DNA from: Magnolia sinica
Taxonomy: Eukaryota; Streptophyta; Magnoliopsida; Magnoliales; Magnoliaceae
Direction: 5' to 3'
NCBI RefSeq assembly: GCF_029962835.1
Contig: NC_080588.1
Location: 66,178,001 to 66,242,000 of the forward strand
DNA length: 64,000 nt
How positions within the stretch are numbered: position 1 is the first letter of the stretch; each line of letters opens with the position of its first letter. Positions 22,536-32,544 of this stretch are shown in pieces. Both the position numbers and the translations under genes were made by a program. The notes beneath the pieces are model-generated. The model ran no database searches, had not been told where the DNA came from, and saw nothing but the letters and a program-made list of their open reading frames with translations.

Positions 22536-22830
22536 AAAGAAATTTCAAAGGTTAAAAAGTTGGTTTTGCATTGCGCAAAGAGAAACAATTGCCGTATTAA
22601 CTTAAAAGTGGATAATTTTGAAAATAAAAATTTTTGTTTAATAAAAAATTTGTTGAGCGCATTCCGCGTTCACCATTAAGTCAGACTCCTATCACTGAAA
22701 AAATTCAGTGAAAAACCTCTTAGCGCTTTCCTTCTTCCGCGTTACTGATGCATTAACAAACACCACTAAACACGGAATATTTTCCCCATTCCGCGTTAAG
22801 TGCAAAAATTCAGCGTTAACAAATAGGGCC

Positions 22831-24230
22831 TAAGTCAGGCATATTTAAGATGCCTCGGCCAAACATGGGCCGTCAACTCATTTAGTGGGCCGCACCTATA
22901 TGCTGAATGTGAACCATACACAAGCAGCTCGCTTGATTGTCAGATTGACCTATCTTTGGGCTTAGGTATCCATGTGGTCCACCAGATTACCATCTCCGCA
23001 AAAGTCTTGCATTTGACTCATTTTTCGGATTATGTCCTAACATAAGATGCAGAAATTGGACGGAGAATTTCTCATATACATCTTGGTGGGCCCCATGTAG
23101 CTTCTAACGGTAGGAACGTCCCGCGGCCGGGCAGTGTGGCACATGCAATTCGCATCCCCTCCAATCTGCCATACGTACGTGTAAGACATCCGTGCAATGA
23201 AAATAAAGGCCTCACAATGAATATCACTAGACCGGTGATATTAGCAATTGGCCTCCCATCCGAACTAAATGGGAAATTGACGGTCTGATTCAACACAAAG
23301 GTGTGACGTACCTAATAATCAGAGGAAATGATGAGACTACAAAACATTAGAGAGCAACCTATTGTATCTGATCAATTCTCCTTTCAAAAAAGGTGTGGCC
23401 ATGCCCGCACATGTGTAGAAGGGAGCCCATCCACGTACCACCCCATGAGCTATTATGGCACATTTGTACCAGATCCAGTCCATTATTTGAGTTCCCTTGC
23501 CTTAGATGCCCTCGCCAAATTTAATCTGATCCGCTTATTAAATGTGTGGCCCATCTCTTCATTGAATCAAACCTTTGGTCGTCCAATGAATCCAGATTTG
23601 TGGCTCACCTGATCATATTACCTACCTTTCCTTTTTGCCATGTGATCTTCATGGTCGACCCTACCTTGAGGCTAGCTTAAGCCCAGCCCAGAGAAGATTA
23701 GACTCCTTATCAGGGCCATCCCATACTAGTTTCCAACCTACCTTTATACCCCACTTATCACATGGGTCAGATTAGCCTTATTGTCCCATCAATGGACTTT
23801 TTCTAGACTGGGGTCGTACCGTATTCATTGGGTGGTATAGGCTTCATCAATGTGACTTTTAGGTTATGGCCCATCCAAGAGGTGGCTCATTATTGGACGG
23901 TCCAGATATACCGTCACGTCAAAGAAAAATGGATGCCCTGCATCAAATTAAGAATGTCCAATGATCAATCGGAATGGTTCATTCAATAGTCCATTTTGGA
24001 TGACATGGCTCTATGTATCCATTTGTAGCCATCTTAGCCGTAGTAGTGTTTGGAGAACGGACGGTCACTAAATGAGAGACCCAGTGTTTAATAGTTTAGC
24101 GTCAACCAACGAGAATGACATGTTCATGGCAGCCCAGTAAGGGTGGGGCTTACCTGATGAGAGGTCCAGATCAGAGGACTGGATTAAGTAGTGACACGGC
24201 CAGTACCCACCTGTGTGCTGGTCGGTTCTG
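22831..24230. other. Unassigned DNA with short MITE-like motifs
   Basis: GGTGGGCCCCATGTAG near 23083 and GATTAGGCCAT-type phrases resemble MITE termini, but no pair of arms can be drawn. No gene. Confidence 0.35.
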
Positions 24231-24234
24231 GAAA

Positions 24235-24600
24235 ATCTGTGGGCCCGCCATGATGTATTTATTTTATCCACTCCGTTCATCCATTTTGAGAGATTATAAT
24301 TGGGCATGAGCTCAAAAATAAGGTAGATAAAAATCTCATGTGGACCACACCATGGGAAACAGTCGTGATTGAACACCCATCATTAAAAACTTATTAAGCG
24401 CCATAAAAGTTTTCTGTATGATCTAATCAACGGGTTGGATGGAAAATAAACATTACAGAAAGCCTTAGGAACTTTTTAATGGTGGGTGTTCAACAAATAT
24501 TGTTTTCCTGTGGTGCAGTCCACCTGATATTTGGAGCTGCCAAATAGGCTGATGCCTTAAAATAATAATTTAAAATGGATGGACGGTGGAACTCGAAGGG
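24235..24600. mobile_element. Long-TIR MITE, truncated at right tip
   Basis: The left arm starts at TGTGGGCCCGCCATGATGTA. The interior and right arm are present to ATGGATGGACGGTGG, then similarity stops before the CATCATGG terminus. Confidence 0.6.
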
Positions 24601-24871
24601 TCACTATCGAATCCGAATTCCCTGTCCGTGTGTCTTTTGGTTTTGGTCCTTAGTGCATTGCACACAGCACACCTGTGACTAAGCAGCTCTATGCAGAAAG
24701 GAAAATCCAAATGATTAGTTCCCTTCCCTGTAAGGTTTTCAAAGGACGCTATTTACACGTGACCTTACAGTAATCCGTGTAATCCTTACATGTCCCCCCC
24801 TAAAAATGTACAAAGCCTAAACATTAGATATGAGTACCCATCCTATGGTTGTCACAAGTCTAGGTTTTTCT

Positions 24872-25021
24872 GCTGGATCCTTGCTCTTGATAAGGTGGTA
24901 GACTCTTCGGAGTTTCAACACCTGGTCAAGGTTCGAATATCCATAGGTGGTGAAAGCCCACTAAGGCGTGAGTGTGTGGGGGTGTGCGTGCTTGTTTTTT
25001 TTTTTTTTTTTTTTTTTAAAA
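24872..25021 (+). mobile_element. tRNA-derived SINE with poly(T) tail
   Basis: Starts near GGATCCTTGCTCTTGATAAG. The A-box-like part is AAGGTGGTAGACTC (24891), and the B box GGTTCGAATATCC is at 24930-24942. The body is GT-rich and ends in 23 T (24995-25017). It is flanked by AAGTCTAGGTTTTTCT (24856-24871) and AAGTCTAGATTTTCT (25022-25036), an imperfect target duplication. A second copy lies on the minus strand at 26240-26369. A T-ended tRNA SINE recalls rice p-SINE1, but I do not claim that family. Confidence 0.7.
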
Positions 25022-25147
25022 AAGTCTAGATTTTCTCCTTGTTGCAATAGGATTGGGCCACAACAAATATGGCTCAATCACATCGTGACAAGCAAGAAAT
25101 CCCTACTTGCTGGTCCAGACTTATCTCACACACACTGGTCCAGACTT

Positions 25148-25148
25148 A

Positions 25149-25196
<48 letters not shown>

Positions 25197-25198
25197 TC
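25148..25198. repeat. (CT)n(CA)n compound microsatellite
   Basis: About 12 CT repeats followed by about 12 CA repeats. Confidence 0.9.
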
Positions 25199-25200
25199 TG

Positions 25201-25530
25201 TTTGGTGGACCATTGAATTGTAATCAATTAACCAAATTCACAATGGAGGTCAGCCACTTATACATGTATATAATCAAAATGTCATATGTAAAAGGCATAT
25301 ATGAATGGACAACATGGATAAAACACATGCATCAATGTGGGGCCCACATGTATAGTAAATTTCAAAATCCACTAAAATCTTACACGGGACCAAATGTAAT
25401 TCCATCCCAACTAATCCCAACCTTTTCCATACTCCTCAAATGCTGGACCGAATTTGCACGGAAGTAAATGCAATTTCAATATCACACTTAATCCTATTTA
25501 ATACCATGCGCCAAATGCCCCCTACACAAT
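25201..25530. repeat. Direct duplication, unit A
   Basis: TTTGGTGGACCATTGAATTG, through ATGGACAACATGGATAAAAC and CCATCCCAACTAATCCCAAC. Repeated in the same order at 25610, about 409 bp downstream, with many substitutions. Confidence 0.75.
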
Positions 25531-25609
25531 AATTGCATGTTTGGAAATACTCCCATGCTTGGGATGAAATGATTGCTATCGAAAAAACACTAGATTAAGC
25601 AAAAACCAA

Positions 25610-25910
25610 TTTGGTGGACCTTGGAAATGTAATCAAGGAACCAAATTCACAATGGCTGTCAGTCACTTGTACACATATGTCACTAGAAAGTCACGTGTAA
25701 AGGACAAATATAGATGGACAACATGGATAGAGCATATGCATCCATGTGGGACCCCACGTGTAGTAGATTTCAACCAGAAATCTGAGGACCAAATATAATT
25801 CCATCCCACCTAATCCCAACCATCTTCGACTCCCAAAATGGTGGATGAAATTTTACACAGGACCAAATGCAATTCCATTCCACCTAATCTCATTTACCAA
25901 ACAACCCTCT
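25610..25910. repeat. Direct duplication, unit B
   Basis: TTTGGTGGACCTTGGAAATG, through ATGGACAACATGGATAGAGC and CCATCCCACCTAATCCCAAC. Divergent copy of 25201-25530. Confidence 0.75.
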
Positions 25911-26184
25911 TCATTGCTAGTTTCACATCCATGGGCGTTGCTAATTTGGAGGATCCTTGGATCACCGAGGTGGGTGAAACCCTGACCGTGGGGCTCCCTA
26001 TGATGTATATGCCTTAAATCCACAATGTCTAACCATTTTGACCGCTCATTTTAAGCCATGATCCAAAAAAATGAAGTTGACCCAAATCTTAAGTGAACCA
26101 TACCATAGGAAACAGTTGTGATTGAATCCCCACCACTAAAATCTTTATGGATTCCCCCGTAATGTTTATTTGCCATCCAACCAC

Positions 26185-26186
<2 letters not shown>

Positions 26187-26215
<29 letters not shown>

Positions 26216-26278
26216 CCCATAATGTTTATTTGCCTTCCAACCTCTTTACACACACACACCCACACACCCACACACTCA
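26187..26278. repeat. CA-rich microsatellites at the SINE tail
   Basis: Two CA arrays (26187-26214 and 26248-26278) separated by a copied piece of MITE centre. Confidence 0.85.
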
Positions 26279-26369
26279 CACTAGTGGAATTTCACCACTC
26301 ATGGATACTCGAACCCTTGACCGGGTGTTGAAACTCCTGGGAGTCTACCACCCGGGCAAGAAAGGATCC
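26240..26369 (-). mobile_element. tRNA-derived SINE, minus strand
   Basis: Complement of the SINE at 24872. GGATCC lies at its 5' end (26364-26369), GGGTGGTAGACTCCC follows, and the B box GGGTTCGAGTATCC is at 26303-26316. The GT-rich 3' part has expanded into a TG microsatellite in place of the T tail. Confidence 0.65.
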
Positions 26370-26724
26370 AAAGACTTAGATGAAGAGACCAAACAGATAT
26401 CATCTTGATCCAAAGCTTTTGTGGCCTGCAAGAAGATTTTGATAATCATTTACCACTGCTTCCTATGCTAGATCTGATTCATTTTTTCGATCATGTCCAA
26501 AATTAAGCTTTCAATATGAATGGACGGCATTAATGTAATCACATGTATCATGGCGGGCCCACAGCCAGGGTCTCACCCACCGCCGCACCCCACATCCATT
26601 AGGCCACATGAGGGGAGATGGGGTCACCGCTAATTGGCATCCGTTTTCAAGCATTCAATGTATTTACAAATGGCACACATATATTGATCCTCTTTCTCTG
26701 TTAGTTTCACGAGTTCAAGGCAGG

Positions 26725-27010
26725 AGCCTTTTAATGGAATATATCAAAAACTTAAGTAGGCCACACCACTAGAAACGGTGGGAATGGAAACACCCACCGT
26801 TAAATCCCATTTATAGTCCACCACGATTTCTCATACCAGCCATCCATTCAATAGATCATTCTTTCATTCCACGTAAATATCTGCCCAGTCCAAAACTTGT
26901 ATTCATATAAAGAAGATTTCAATGGTCAGTATTCCATCCTATCATTTCTTGTTGCGTGTTTTCTCAGGTTTTAGATATGTTTGATTTTAATATCACATTT
27001 TAATTACGTG
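26725..27010. mobile_element. Degenerate long-TIR MITE-like sequence
   Basis: GGCCACACCACTAGAAACGG, CACCCACCGTTAAATCCCAT and CATACCAGCCATCCATTCAA follow the order of the family's left arm and centre. The right arm is hardly recognisable. Confidence 0.4.
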
Positions 27011-27826
27011 AACTACTGCAATAAATAGACAAAGTTTATATAACACAAGCACGCCATTAGACCCCACAATTACCTAAACCTTGATACAGTAGGTGAGTCA
27101 GCTTGACTCATCCAAGTCTACTTTAATTTAGGCTAAATTGACTCATTCAAAGAGAAAGATATCAAATATCTAGATTTTTTTATTTTTTATTTTTATTTTT
27201 ATTTTTATTTTTTATATCCTGTATGGATGATTCGATCCGCAAGAACCTTGATTGGGAATTCTTTGATCGTCTTTCTCCGGGTAAGAATGAACCTAGGATT
27301 GAATATTTCAGTCCCATGGTCCAAGCCAAAGTCGCCCAAGTAGGACGGGCTACCCGGTCCATTGCCACCCTTACCTGACGGTCGGCAGGCCATACATCTA
27401 AGGTACACTTTTCAGACCATCCTAGCCATAGATTAGACCATTCATTTTTTGAATTTAACATTAGCCACTGGTTAGATTTCTTCCTAACCATTCATTTGTT
27501 AATGCTCAAAGAGTCCTCCAATCAGTGGCCATGATCACCTGACTAATGGGCTTTTGAGGTACTCCCCATCCACTATATGGCCCAATAGATAAAGGGTCCG
27601 GATCATCCAATACACGAATTGAATGCTTGATAAGTAAGAGTTATAAAATGTTAATAGCTCTAGATCCTCCATCACTTCCCTAAGAATAATAAAATGGGCC
27701 ATCCACATTGAATAGTGATGCTTTAAAGACCCTTGAATTAATGCCTGCATATGTACCTCTTTGATTGAAATAATTAAAATTAAAATAACAATAATACTGC
27801 AATCCACGAACTCAAGAACTCAATAC
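27011..27826. other. Unassigned DNA
   Basis: A T-rich microsatellite lies at 27176-27213. No coding similarity was recognised in the open frames. Confidence 0.4.
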
Positions 27827-27917
27827 ATAAAGGTGCGTTTGGTTGCACCAAATATCTAATATGAAATATCAAGAAAAAAAAACCTACAATTAAAAAAAAA
27901 AAAAAAAAATCTACATA
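27827..27917. mobile_element. Tourist-like MITE left end plus A run
   Basis: AAAGGTGCGTTTGGTTGCAC followed by CAAATATCTAATATGAAATATC matches the left end of 32545-32645. The right end is missing and A runs follow. It lies directly downstream of the small minus-strand gene and may form part of its 3' UTR. Confidence 0.45.
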
Positions 27918-28247
27918 CTAGCGTTTCTTGAATTGGGGAACATCCCATCTGACTTCCTCAACCGCTAGCGGTGGTAGGTTAGATTCGTCATTCTTGAAAC
28001 CGTCGTCGAAGTTCTGCGAGTAGCTAACGACATCGTATTGGAAGCTAATAGGTTTAGAGCTGTAGATGGTTTTACCTTCCCTCATTAGTTTTCTAAATAG
28101 ATTTCGCCACCTCCGGCTTCGGGAGGAAGCGCCGTGGCTGAGAAAATGAAAGCGGGAGTGGTCATTGCGTAGAGGAAACCATGACGGCGATGCCATGCAG
28201 CCGGAGAAGTATGCTGTCTGCCGTTGGTGGGTCAGATCGGAATCCAT
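27918..28247 (-). CDS. Small plant-specific protein of unknown function
   Basis: A 109-codon frame with its ATG at 28245-28247. The features are YFSGCM (residues 13-18), a basic patch SSRSRRWRNLFRKL (41-54), and ISFQYDVVSYSQNFDDG (67-83), then an acidic-to-neutral tail ending FKKR. I recall the same order (YFSGCM, RRWRNL.RKL, SFQYD..SYSQNFD.G) in uncharacterised, widely conserved small proteins of flowering plants; no function is known to me. There is no signal peptide or membrane segment. Composition is unlike the neighbouring repeats and no transposon domain is present. The frame extends three codons upstream of the ATG but without another ATG. Confidence 0.6.
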   Translation of the reverse strand: MDSDLTHQRQTAYFSGCMASPSWFPLRNDHSRFHFLSHGASSRSRRWRNLFRKLMREGKTIYSSKPISFQYDVVSYSQNFDDGFKNDESNLPPLAVEEVRWDVPQFKKR

Positions 28248-29004
28248 TGCACACAAGAAAACTAGGGGGACTGTGGTTTGTGAGTTGTGACGTTTGTGGA
28301 TGGAAGGAGTGGATGTTGTTTCATTCTAGTGAAGGATTATAATGTGTGTTTGTCACACCCACTAAGATGTAGCAACTCATGCCCCCGAATAAATCTCCAC
28401 TGTCGAAATCATGGGACCCATCTTCAATGTAGTGTAGCCCAAAAATCAACCTGTTGTGATCTCAACCATTTGGTTTGGATATTTTCATCTGGACCATGTA
28501 TCAGTGTATTTCTAAAGAAAATGACTCTAGTGGGACCGCTTGAACAGTAAGTGGTTGTCCACCTAGTAGATAACTTCCAACATTTCATATGAGTGAGATC
28601 CGATTAAATAGGTAGGTCCCATCACGAGGATGACCTTGTGCAAAAGTCAGCGACAACCACTCATCAAATGGACCACACTTGTATTTTGTTGTCTATGAGT
28701 GGCTAACCGGTTAAGATGATCTCATTTCTAAACATCCAACGGATGACCAATTGGATGGTTAGGATCTCCCGATTGTTTATGTCCAGCTGTGTCAAACGCA
28801 CATTTTATTATACGCCTTGGCCCCTGAGAACCCCTAGCGGTGCCTAGCTCGAGAGTAGGGGTAGTACGAATCCGCGTCTGATCGGCTCTCATTTTCAAGT
28901 TAGACACAATCATATCATGATTTGATGTTTATCATTTTGCCATGCACTGGGTTGTATTGATAATGATGCATGTCATAGTACATTTTCTCTTTTATCCCGC
29001 GAGT
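28248..29004. other. Upstream flank of the small gene; MITE-like pieces
   Basis: The promoter of the minus-strand gene should lie at its left end; no element was identified. Positions 28540-28705 resemble the second MITE family (CCACTCATCAAATGGACCAC). Confidence 0.35.
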
Positions 29005-29013
29005 TATAATGGA
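29005..29013. repeat. 9-bp target duplication, left
   Basis: TATAATGGA, repeated exactly at 30062-30070. Confidence 0.85.
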
Positions 29014-30061
29014 GGGAGCGGATTAGGTGTTGCCTGGGTAACACCCATGGGGCCAACCTTGATGATGTGTTGTATATGCACCCTGTCTATCTTGTTTTTG
29101 GAAACGGAGTGGCTACTCCCCCTGCTCTGTGGGCCCTATCAAGATGTATGTGTTTTATTCCGTTAAGCCATTTTTAAAGATCATTTTAGGGCTTTATCCC
29201 AAAAATTAGAGGTATATAAATCTCAGGTGGTCCACACCACGTGAAAACAATAGCGATTGGATATCCACCATTAAAATCCTCCTAAGGCCCACTGTATTGT
29301 TTATTGGATATCCAATCTGTTGATTAGGTCATACAGGCCTAGATGAAGGGAAACAACAAAAATCAGCTTGATCCAAAGCTTTTATGGCCCCCAAAATGTT
29401 TTTAATGGTCGACGCTCATTCAACACTGTTTCCTGTAATGTAGTCCACTTGAGATTGGATATTACTCATTTTTGGGATCAAGCCCTAAAATGATATTTAA
29501 AAATGTATGAATGAAATGGATGAAACACATTCATCATGATGGGGCCCACAAAGCACTGATCATCAGCCATTGGCTGGTGTAAGGGGGAGTAGCCAATCCG
29601 TTTCCATCTTTTTTTTTTTTTTTTTCTTTTTTTTTTGTCCATTTTAGGATGTCACACCAAAATGAAGCAAGCACAAATTTTAAATGGACCGCACCATAAA
29701 AAACAATGGTGATTGGATGCCTACCATATTAAACTTCTTAGGGCCCACTGTAAGAAGATCTATAATTTTTATTTACCATCTAACCCGTTGATAAGGCCAC
29801 CAGTCCGAGATGAAGGGAAAATCCCAATATCAGCTTGATCCAAAACTTTTGTGGCCCATACTTTGAACGTCATTCACCACTTTTTTTTTTCATGGTGCGG
29901 TCCATAGGAGTTTTGGATCTACTTAATTTTTATGATAACATCCTAAAATTAACTGAAAAAACGGTGGGTAGCATGAATATACAGCATATTAATCAAGGTA
30001 GGCCCCACATAGTAGGTAATACCCGCTAAGGTGTTACATGGGTAACACATAATCCACTCCC
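29014..30061. mobile_element. Long-TIR MITE (outer) with exact 9-bp duplication
   Basis: The left tip GGGAGCGGATTAGGTGTTGC and the complement of the right tip GGGAGTGGATTATGTGTTAC are inverted repeats. Both continue to GTAACACC and then the family core. TATAATGGA flanks both ends. A 9-bp duplication with long TIRs is the signature of Mutator-like elements. A second element of the same family (29100-29605) is inserted in its left arm. No coding capacity. Confidence 0.85.
29100..29605. mobile_element. Long-TIR MITE (inner), nested
   Basis: The left tip GGAAACGGAGTGGCTACTCC and the complement of the right tip GGAAACGGATTGGCTACTCC match at 19 of 20 bases. They are followed by the core (GGGCCCTATCAAGATGTATG and its partner). 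The flanks ATCTTGTTTTT (29089-29099) and ATCTTTTTTTT (29606-29616) agree at 10 of 11 bases, consistent with a 9-11 bp duplication, the right one later expanded as a T run. Confidence 0.8.
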
Positions 30062-30070
30062 TATAATGGA
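30062..30070. repeat. 9-bp target duplication, right
   Basis: TATAATGGA. Its last base is also the first base of the hAT element's duplication. Confidence 0.85.
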
Positions 30071-30077
30071 TTGCAAG
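30070..30077. repeat. 8-bp target duplication of hAT element, left
   Basis: ATTGCAAG, identical to 30633-30640. Confidence 0.85.
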
Positions 30078-30632
30078 TAGGGCGGTACACAAACCGAGTT
30101 AGTTTGGTTAGCTTGCTCGACTCGACTCAAAAAAGCTTTATCGAGCTGATTTTTTTAGCTCGAAAAAATTTCAAAACTAGTTCGAGCTTGCCTAAGCTCA
30201 ACTCGACTCGGATCAAACTCAACGCGAATTGAACTCGAATCAAACTAATTTCGTGATTCGGTTACTTTGATATTGATGTTGCTCACCAAGTGTTTGATGA
30301 AATGACTCAATGAAATGTTTGGCAAGGAAGGTATGTTTCATCAAACAAATACCTTTGATGTTGCCTACAAGGTGTTTGATGAAATACCTGTAAAATCGCT
30401 ATTGGTGTTTTATATATAGTGAGAATTTGAAGGTGCAGTCCATGTGTTTGTGAAAATGCTGAATAGATGGACTTAGCTCAATCTTGGCTTGAACTCAGCT
30501 CGAATTGGCCCGAGCTGCTAACCAAACCGAGGACCGAGCCAAGCTGAGCCAAGTTTGAGCTGAAGTCAGCTAGTGGCTGAGGCGAGTCGACCTATGCCAA
30601 GCTCGACTCGGATCAACCAATGTACACCTCTA
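30078..30632. mobile_element. hAT-like non-autonomous element
   Basis: Termini TAGGGCGGTACA and (complement of right) TAGAGGTGTACA match at 9 of 12 bases and are flanked by a perfect 8-bp duplication ATTGCAAG. Subterminal regions are packed with GAGCTCGA / CTCGACTCG motifs on both sides. The 555-bp body has no transposase. Confidence 0.85.
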
Positions 30633-30689
30633 ATTGCAAGAACAGAAAACCTCTCAAAGGTATCACAGTACCAGTTTCCATGCTCATAT

Positions 30690-31045
30690 AATATTGGTTT
30701 TAAACATGGGTATAAGCCCAAAATGATTAGATCTAAGGCTCAAGTAGACCACATGCCGGGAGCTAAATGCCCACCATTAAAAACTTCTTAGGAGCCATGA
30801 AAGTTTATATTAAGTTGATATTAATTTTCTTTTTACCATTCATCCAAGTTTACGTGACCTTCTGAATAGGTTCGATGGCAAATAAACATCATGGTGGGCC
30901 AAGAATGCATCATTGTCACTTTTTTGTGGTCCACTTGAGCCTTGGATCTACCACATTTTTGGGTTTATACCCTTAATATGATATGGAAAAATGGATGGAA
31001 GGTCTAGATAAAACCCATACATCACAGTGGCCCCTCAGAGGCCTT
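30690..31045. mobile_element. Long-TIR MITE, degenerate
   Basis: TCAAGTAGACCACATGCC and CCCACCATTAAAAACTTCTT form the left arm. CCACTTGAGCCTTGGATCTA and ATGGATGGAAGGTCTAGAT with CATACATCACAGTGG form the right arm. The centre (GGTTCGATGGCAAATAAACA) is in inverted orientation relative to most copies. Confidence 0.6.
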
Positions 31046-31600
31046 GCCTGTGTCGAGCTCAGGCTGGGCAATGGTCGCACCAATCCAGTATCCGAACTGA
31101 TTACAAACAGGCTAACTGGCTTTCCGGCCACATCTTTCTGCCCATATGCCCCTTGTGTCCAGAATCTATACCATGAATATAGTAGGCCCCACCACAAAAA
31201 TAGGTAGGTCGGACTCAAAGGTGAGACCCACTTCACATAATGAGCGGACCCATTCCGTGCCAGGTGATCTTGATGGTACGTAGGGCCTACCATTTGGATG
31301 CGGCACGGATTTCCTAAGCAAGTGGAATGTTGACCAGAAACATGTGGCTAGAAGCATCCGTCCAGTTGTATGTGATCAGTTATGTGATTCAACATAACTA
31401 AAGTCATGAACTAAGAAGGTATGTGGCCCACTGCTTGATTACCCCAAAACATGATCTGATGGTGATGATTCCACTATGAAAAATGTATTGCATGTGGAAC
31501 CACTACTTAGACGCAGGGAAGAAGTTTGGATTTGTTTCTCTTTAGGTGCGTCACACCGGTGGTTTCGGTACCATCATAAGCTACGGTGGTACCAGACAGA
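31046..31600. other. Unassigned DNA
   Basis: No gene. Open frames here overlap MITE-like sequence and resemble nothing known to me. Confidence 0.35.
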
Positions 31601-31604
31601 AGTG

Positions 31605-31990
31605 GGGTTCACCTGATGAATTTATAAGATCTAACCCGTCCATCAGATTGATGACCTCATCTTACCCCAGAAGGTAAAACTAATTATCCCCATCTAAAAT
31701 AAATTGGGCCACACCAAGTGGAACAAGCTTTGAGTGGACGCCTAACATTGATTTGAATTGGGGGCCACAGTGTAGTTTATATTCAATCCAGGCCATTCAG
31801 ACCGTTCATCTAGTATGGATGAAGGGCAAATTTTAAATTCATGCTGTTATTCAAGCTAGGTGAGTGAAGGGTCAGTGTTCCTCCCATCTTGTTCCCTGTG
31901 TTTTTGGCTCACGTAAGTGCTGGGTCAGGCTTATTTTTTACATGTACAGCTAACATGAGCTCATGCATTTAATGAATAGTCTGGATGTTC
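31605..31990. mobile_element. Degenerate long-TIR MITE-like sequence
   Basis: TGGGGTTCACCTGATGAATT, AAATTGGGCCACACCAAGTG, a central TTTATATTCAATCCAGGCC, and the terminus ATACATCACGTGGGCCCCAC follow the family order with heavy divergence. Confidence 0.4.
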
Positions 31991-32544
31991 TTAATACATC
32001 ACGTGGGCCCCACATCTGGCTGGTGACCGCATCAAAAATTTCTCAATCCATGGAAATCTATTCCTTGGAATTCTGTCCTGGAACTCGAGGGGAGAGTTTA
32101 CCAGACACCCAAATGACCTTTGGAGGTAAGAGAATAGGAACATGGTAGAAATACAAGAAGACCCACGTAGGAAGTGACATGACCTGATGTGGGGACTTGA
32201 AGTGTTTGTCTTCTTTAGACTCTCAAGGGAAGAGACAAGCGGGCAGTCTGTCAAAGAAAGGAAAGATGGTGCATGGGATTCCTCCTGTATTTTGGGCGTC
32301 TCATCACCCATATCTCATTTATTTATCGTCTTCTTAGATTCCTTCACGTGAAATGCTGCCAAGGAAGACACTCAATGCATCTCAGTCTGAAAATGCTGGA
32401 ACTGAAATTACTAGAATACCTCTCTCTCACTCTCTCATGCACGTTCGCATGGTTCTATGTACCACTTTTCATGAGGAATTAGGAAGCACTTCTACATTTC
32501 ATTGGGTTAATCTTGCTGATTAGGACAAATTTTTGGTACCTCTA
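31991..32544. other. Unassigned DNA
   Basis: No supportable gene. Confidence 0.35.

Larger units (their letters stand above)
21009..22830. mobile_element. Harbinger/Tourist-type TIR pair with TAA duplication
   Basis: The left end GGCCCCGTTTGTTAA (21009) and the complement of the right end GGCCCTATTTGTTAA (22816-22830) agree at 13 of 15 bases. TAA flanks both sides (21006-21008, 22831-22833), as expected of PIF/Harbinger insertions. The left subterminal region is a repeat of AATCTGAAATCTGAAG. The right one repeats CCGCGTTA. There is no transposase. Three pieces of the long-TIR MITE family lie between, so this is a nested composite or a chance pairing of two elements. Confidence 0.5.
25969..26582. 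mobile_element. Long-TIR MITE interrupted by a SINE
   Basis: The left tip GTGGGTGAAACCCTGACCGT pairs with the complement of the right tip (GTGGGTGAGACCCTGGCTGT, near 26561-26580). The arms continue as the family core. The centre ATGTTTATTTGCCATCCAAC is tandemly duplicated together with CA repeats (26160-26260), and the SINE sits between it and the rest of the centre. Confidence 0.7.

Noticed and set aside
28568..28913. Possible gene fragments on the minus strand
   Set aside because: No family resemblance; the sequence has MITE-like phrases and stops in every frame nearby.
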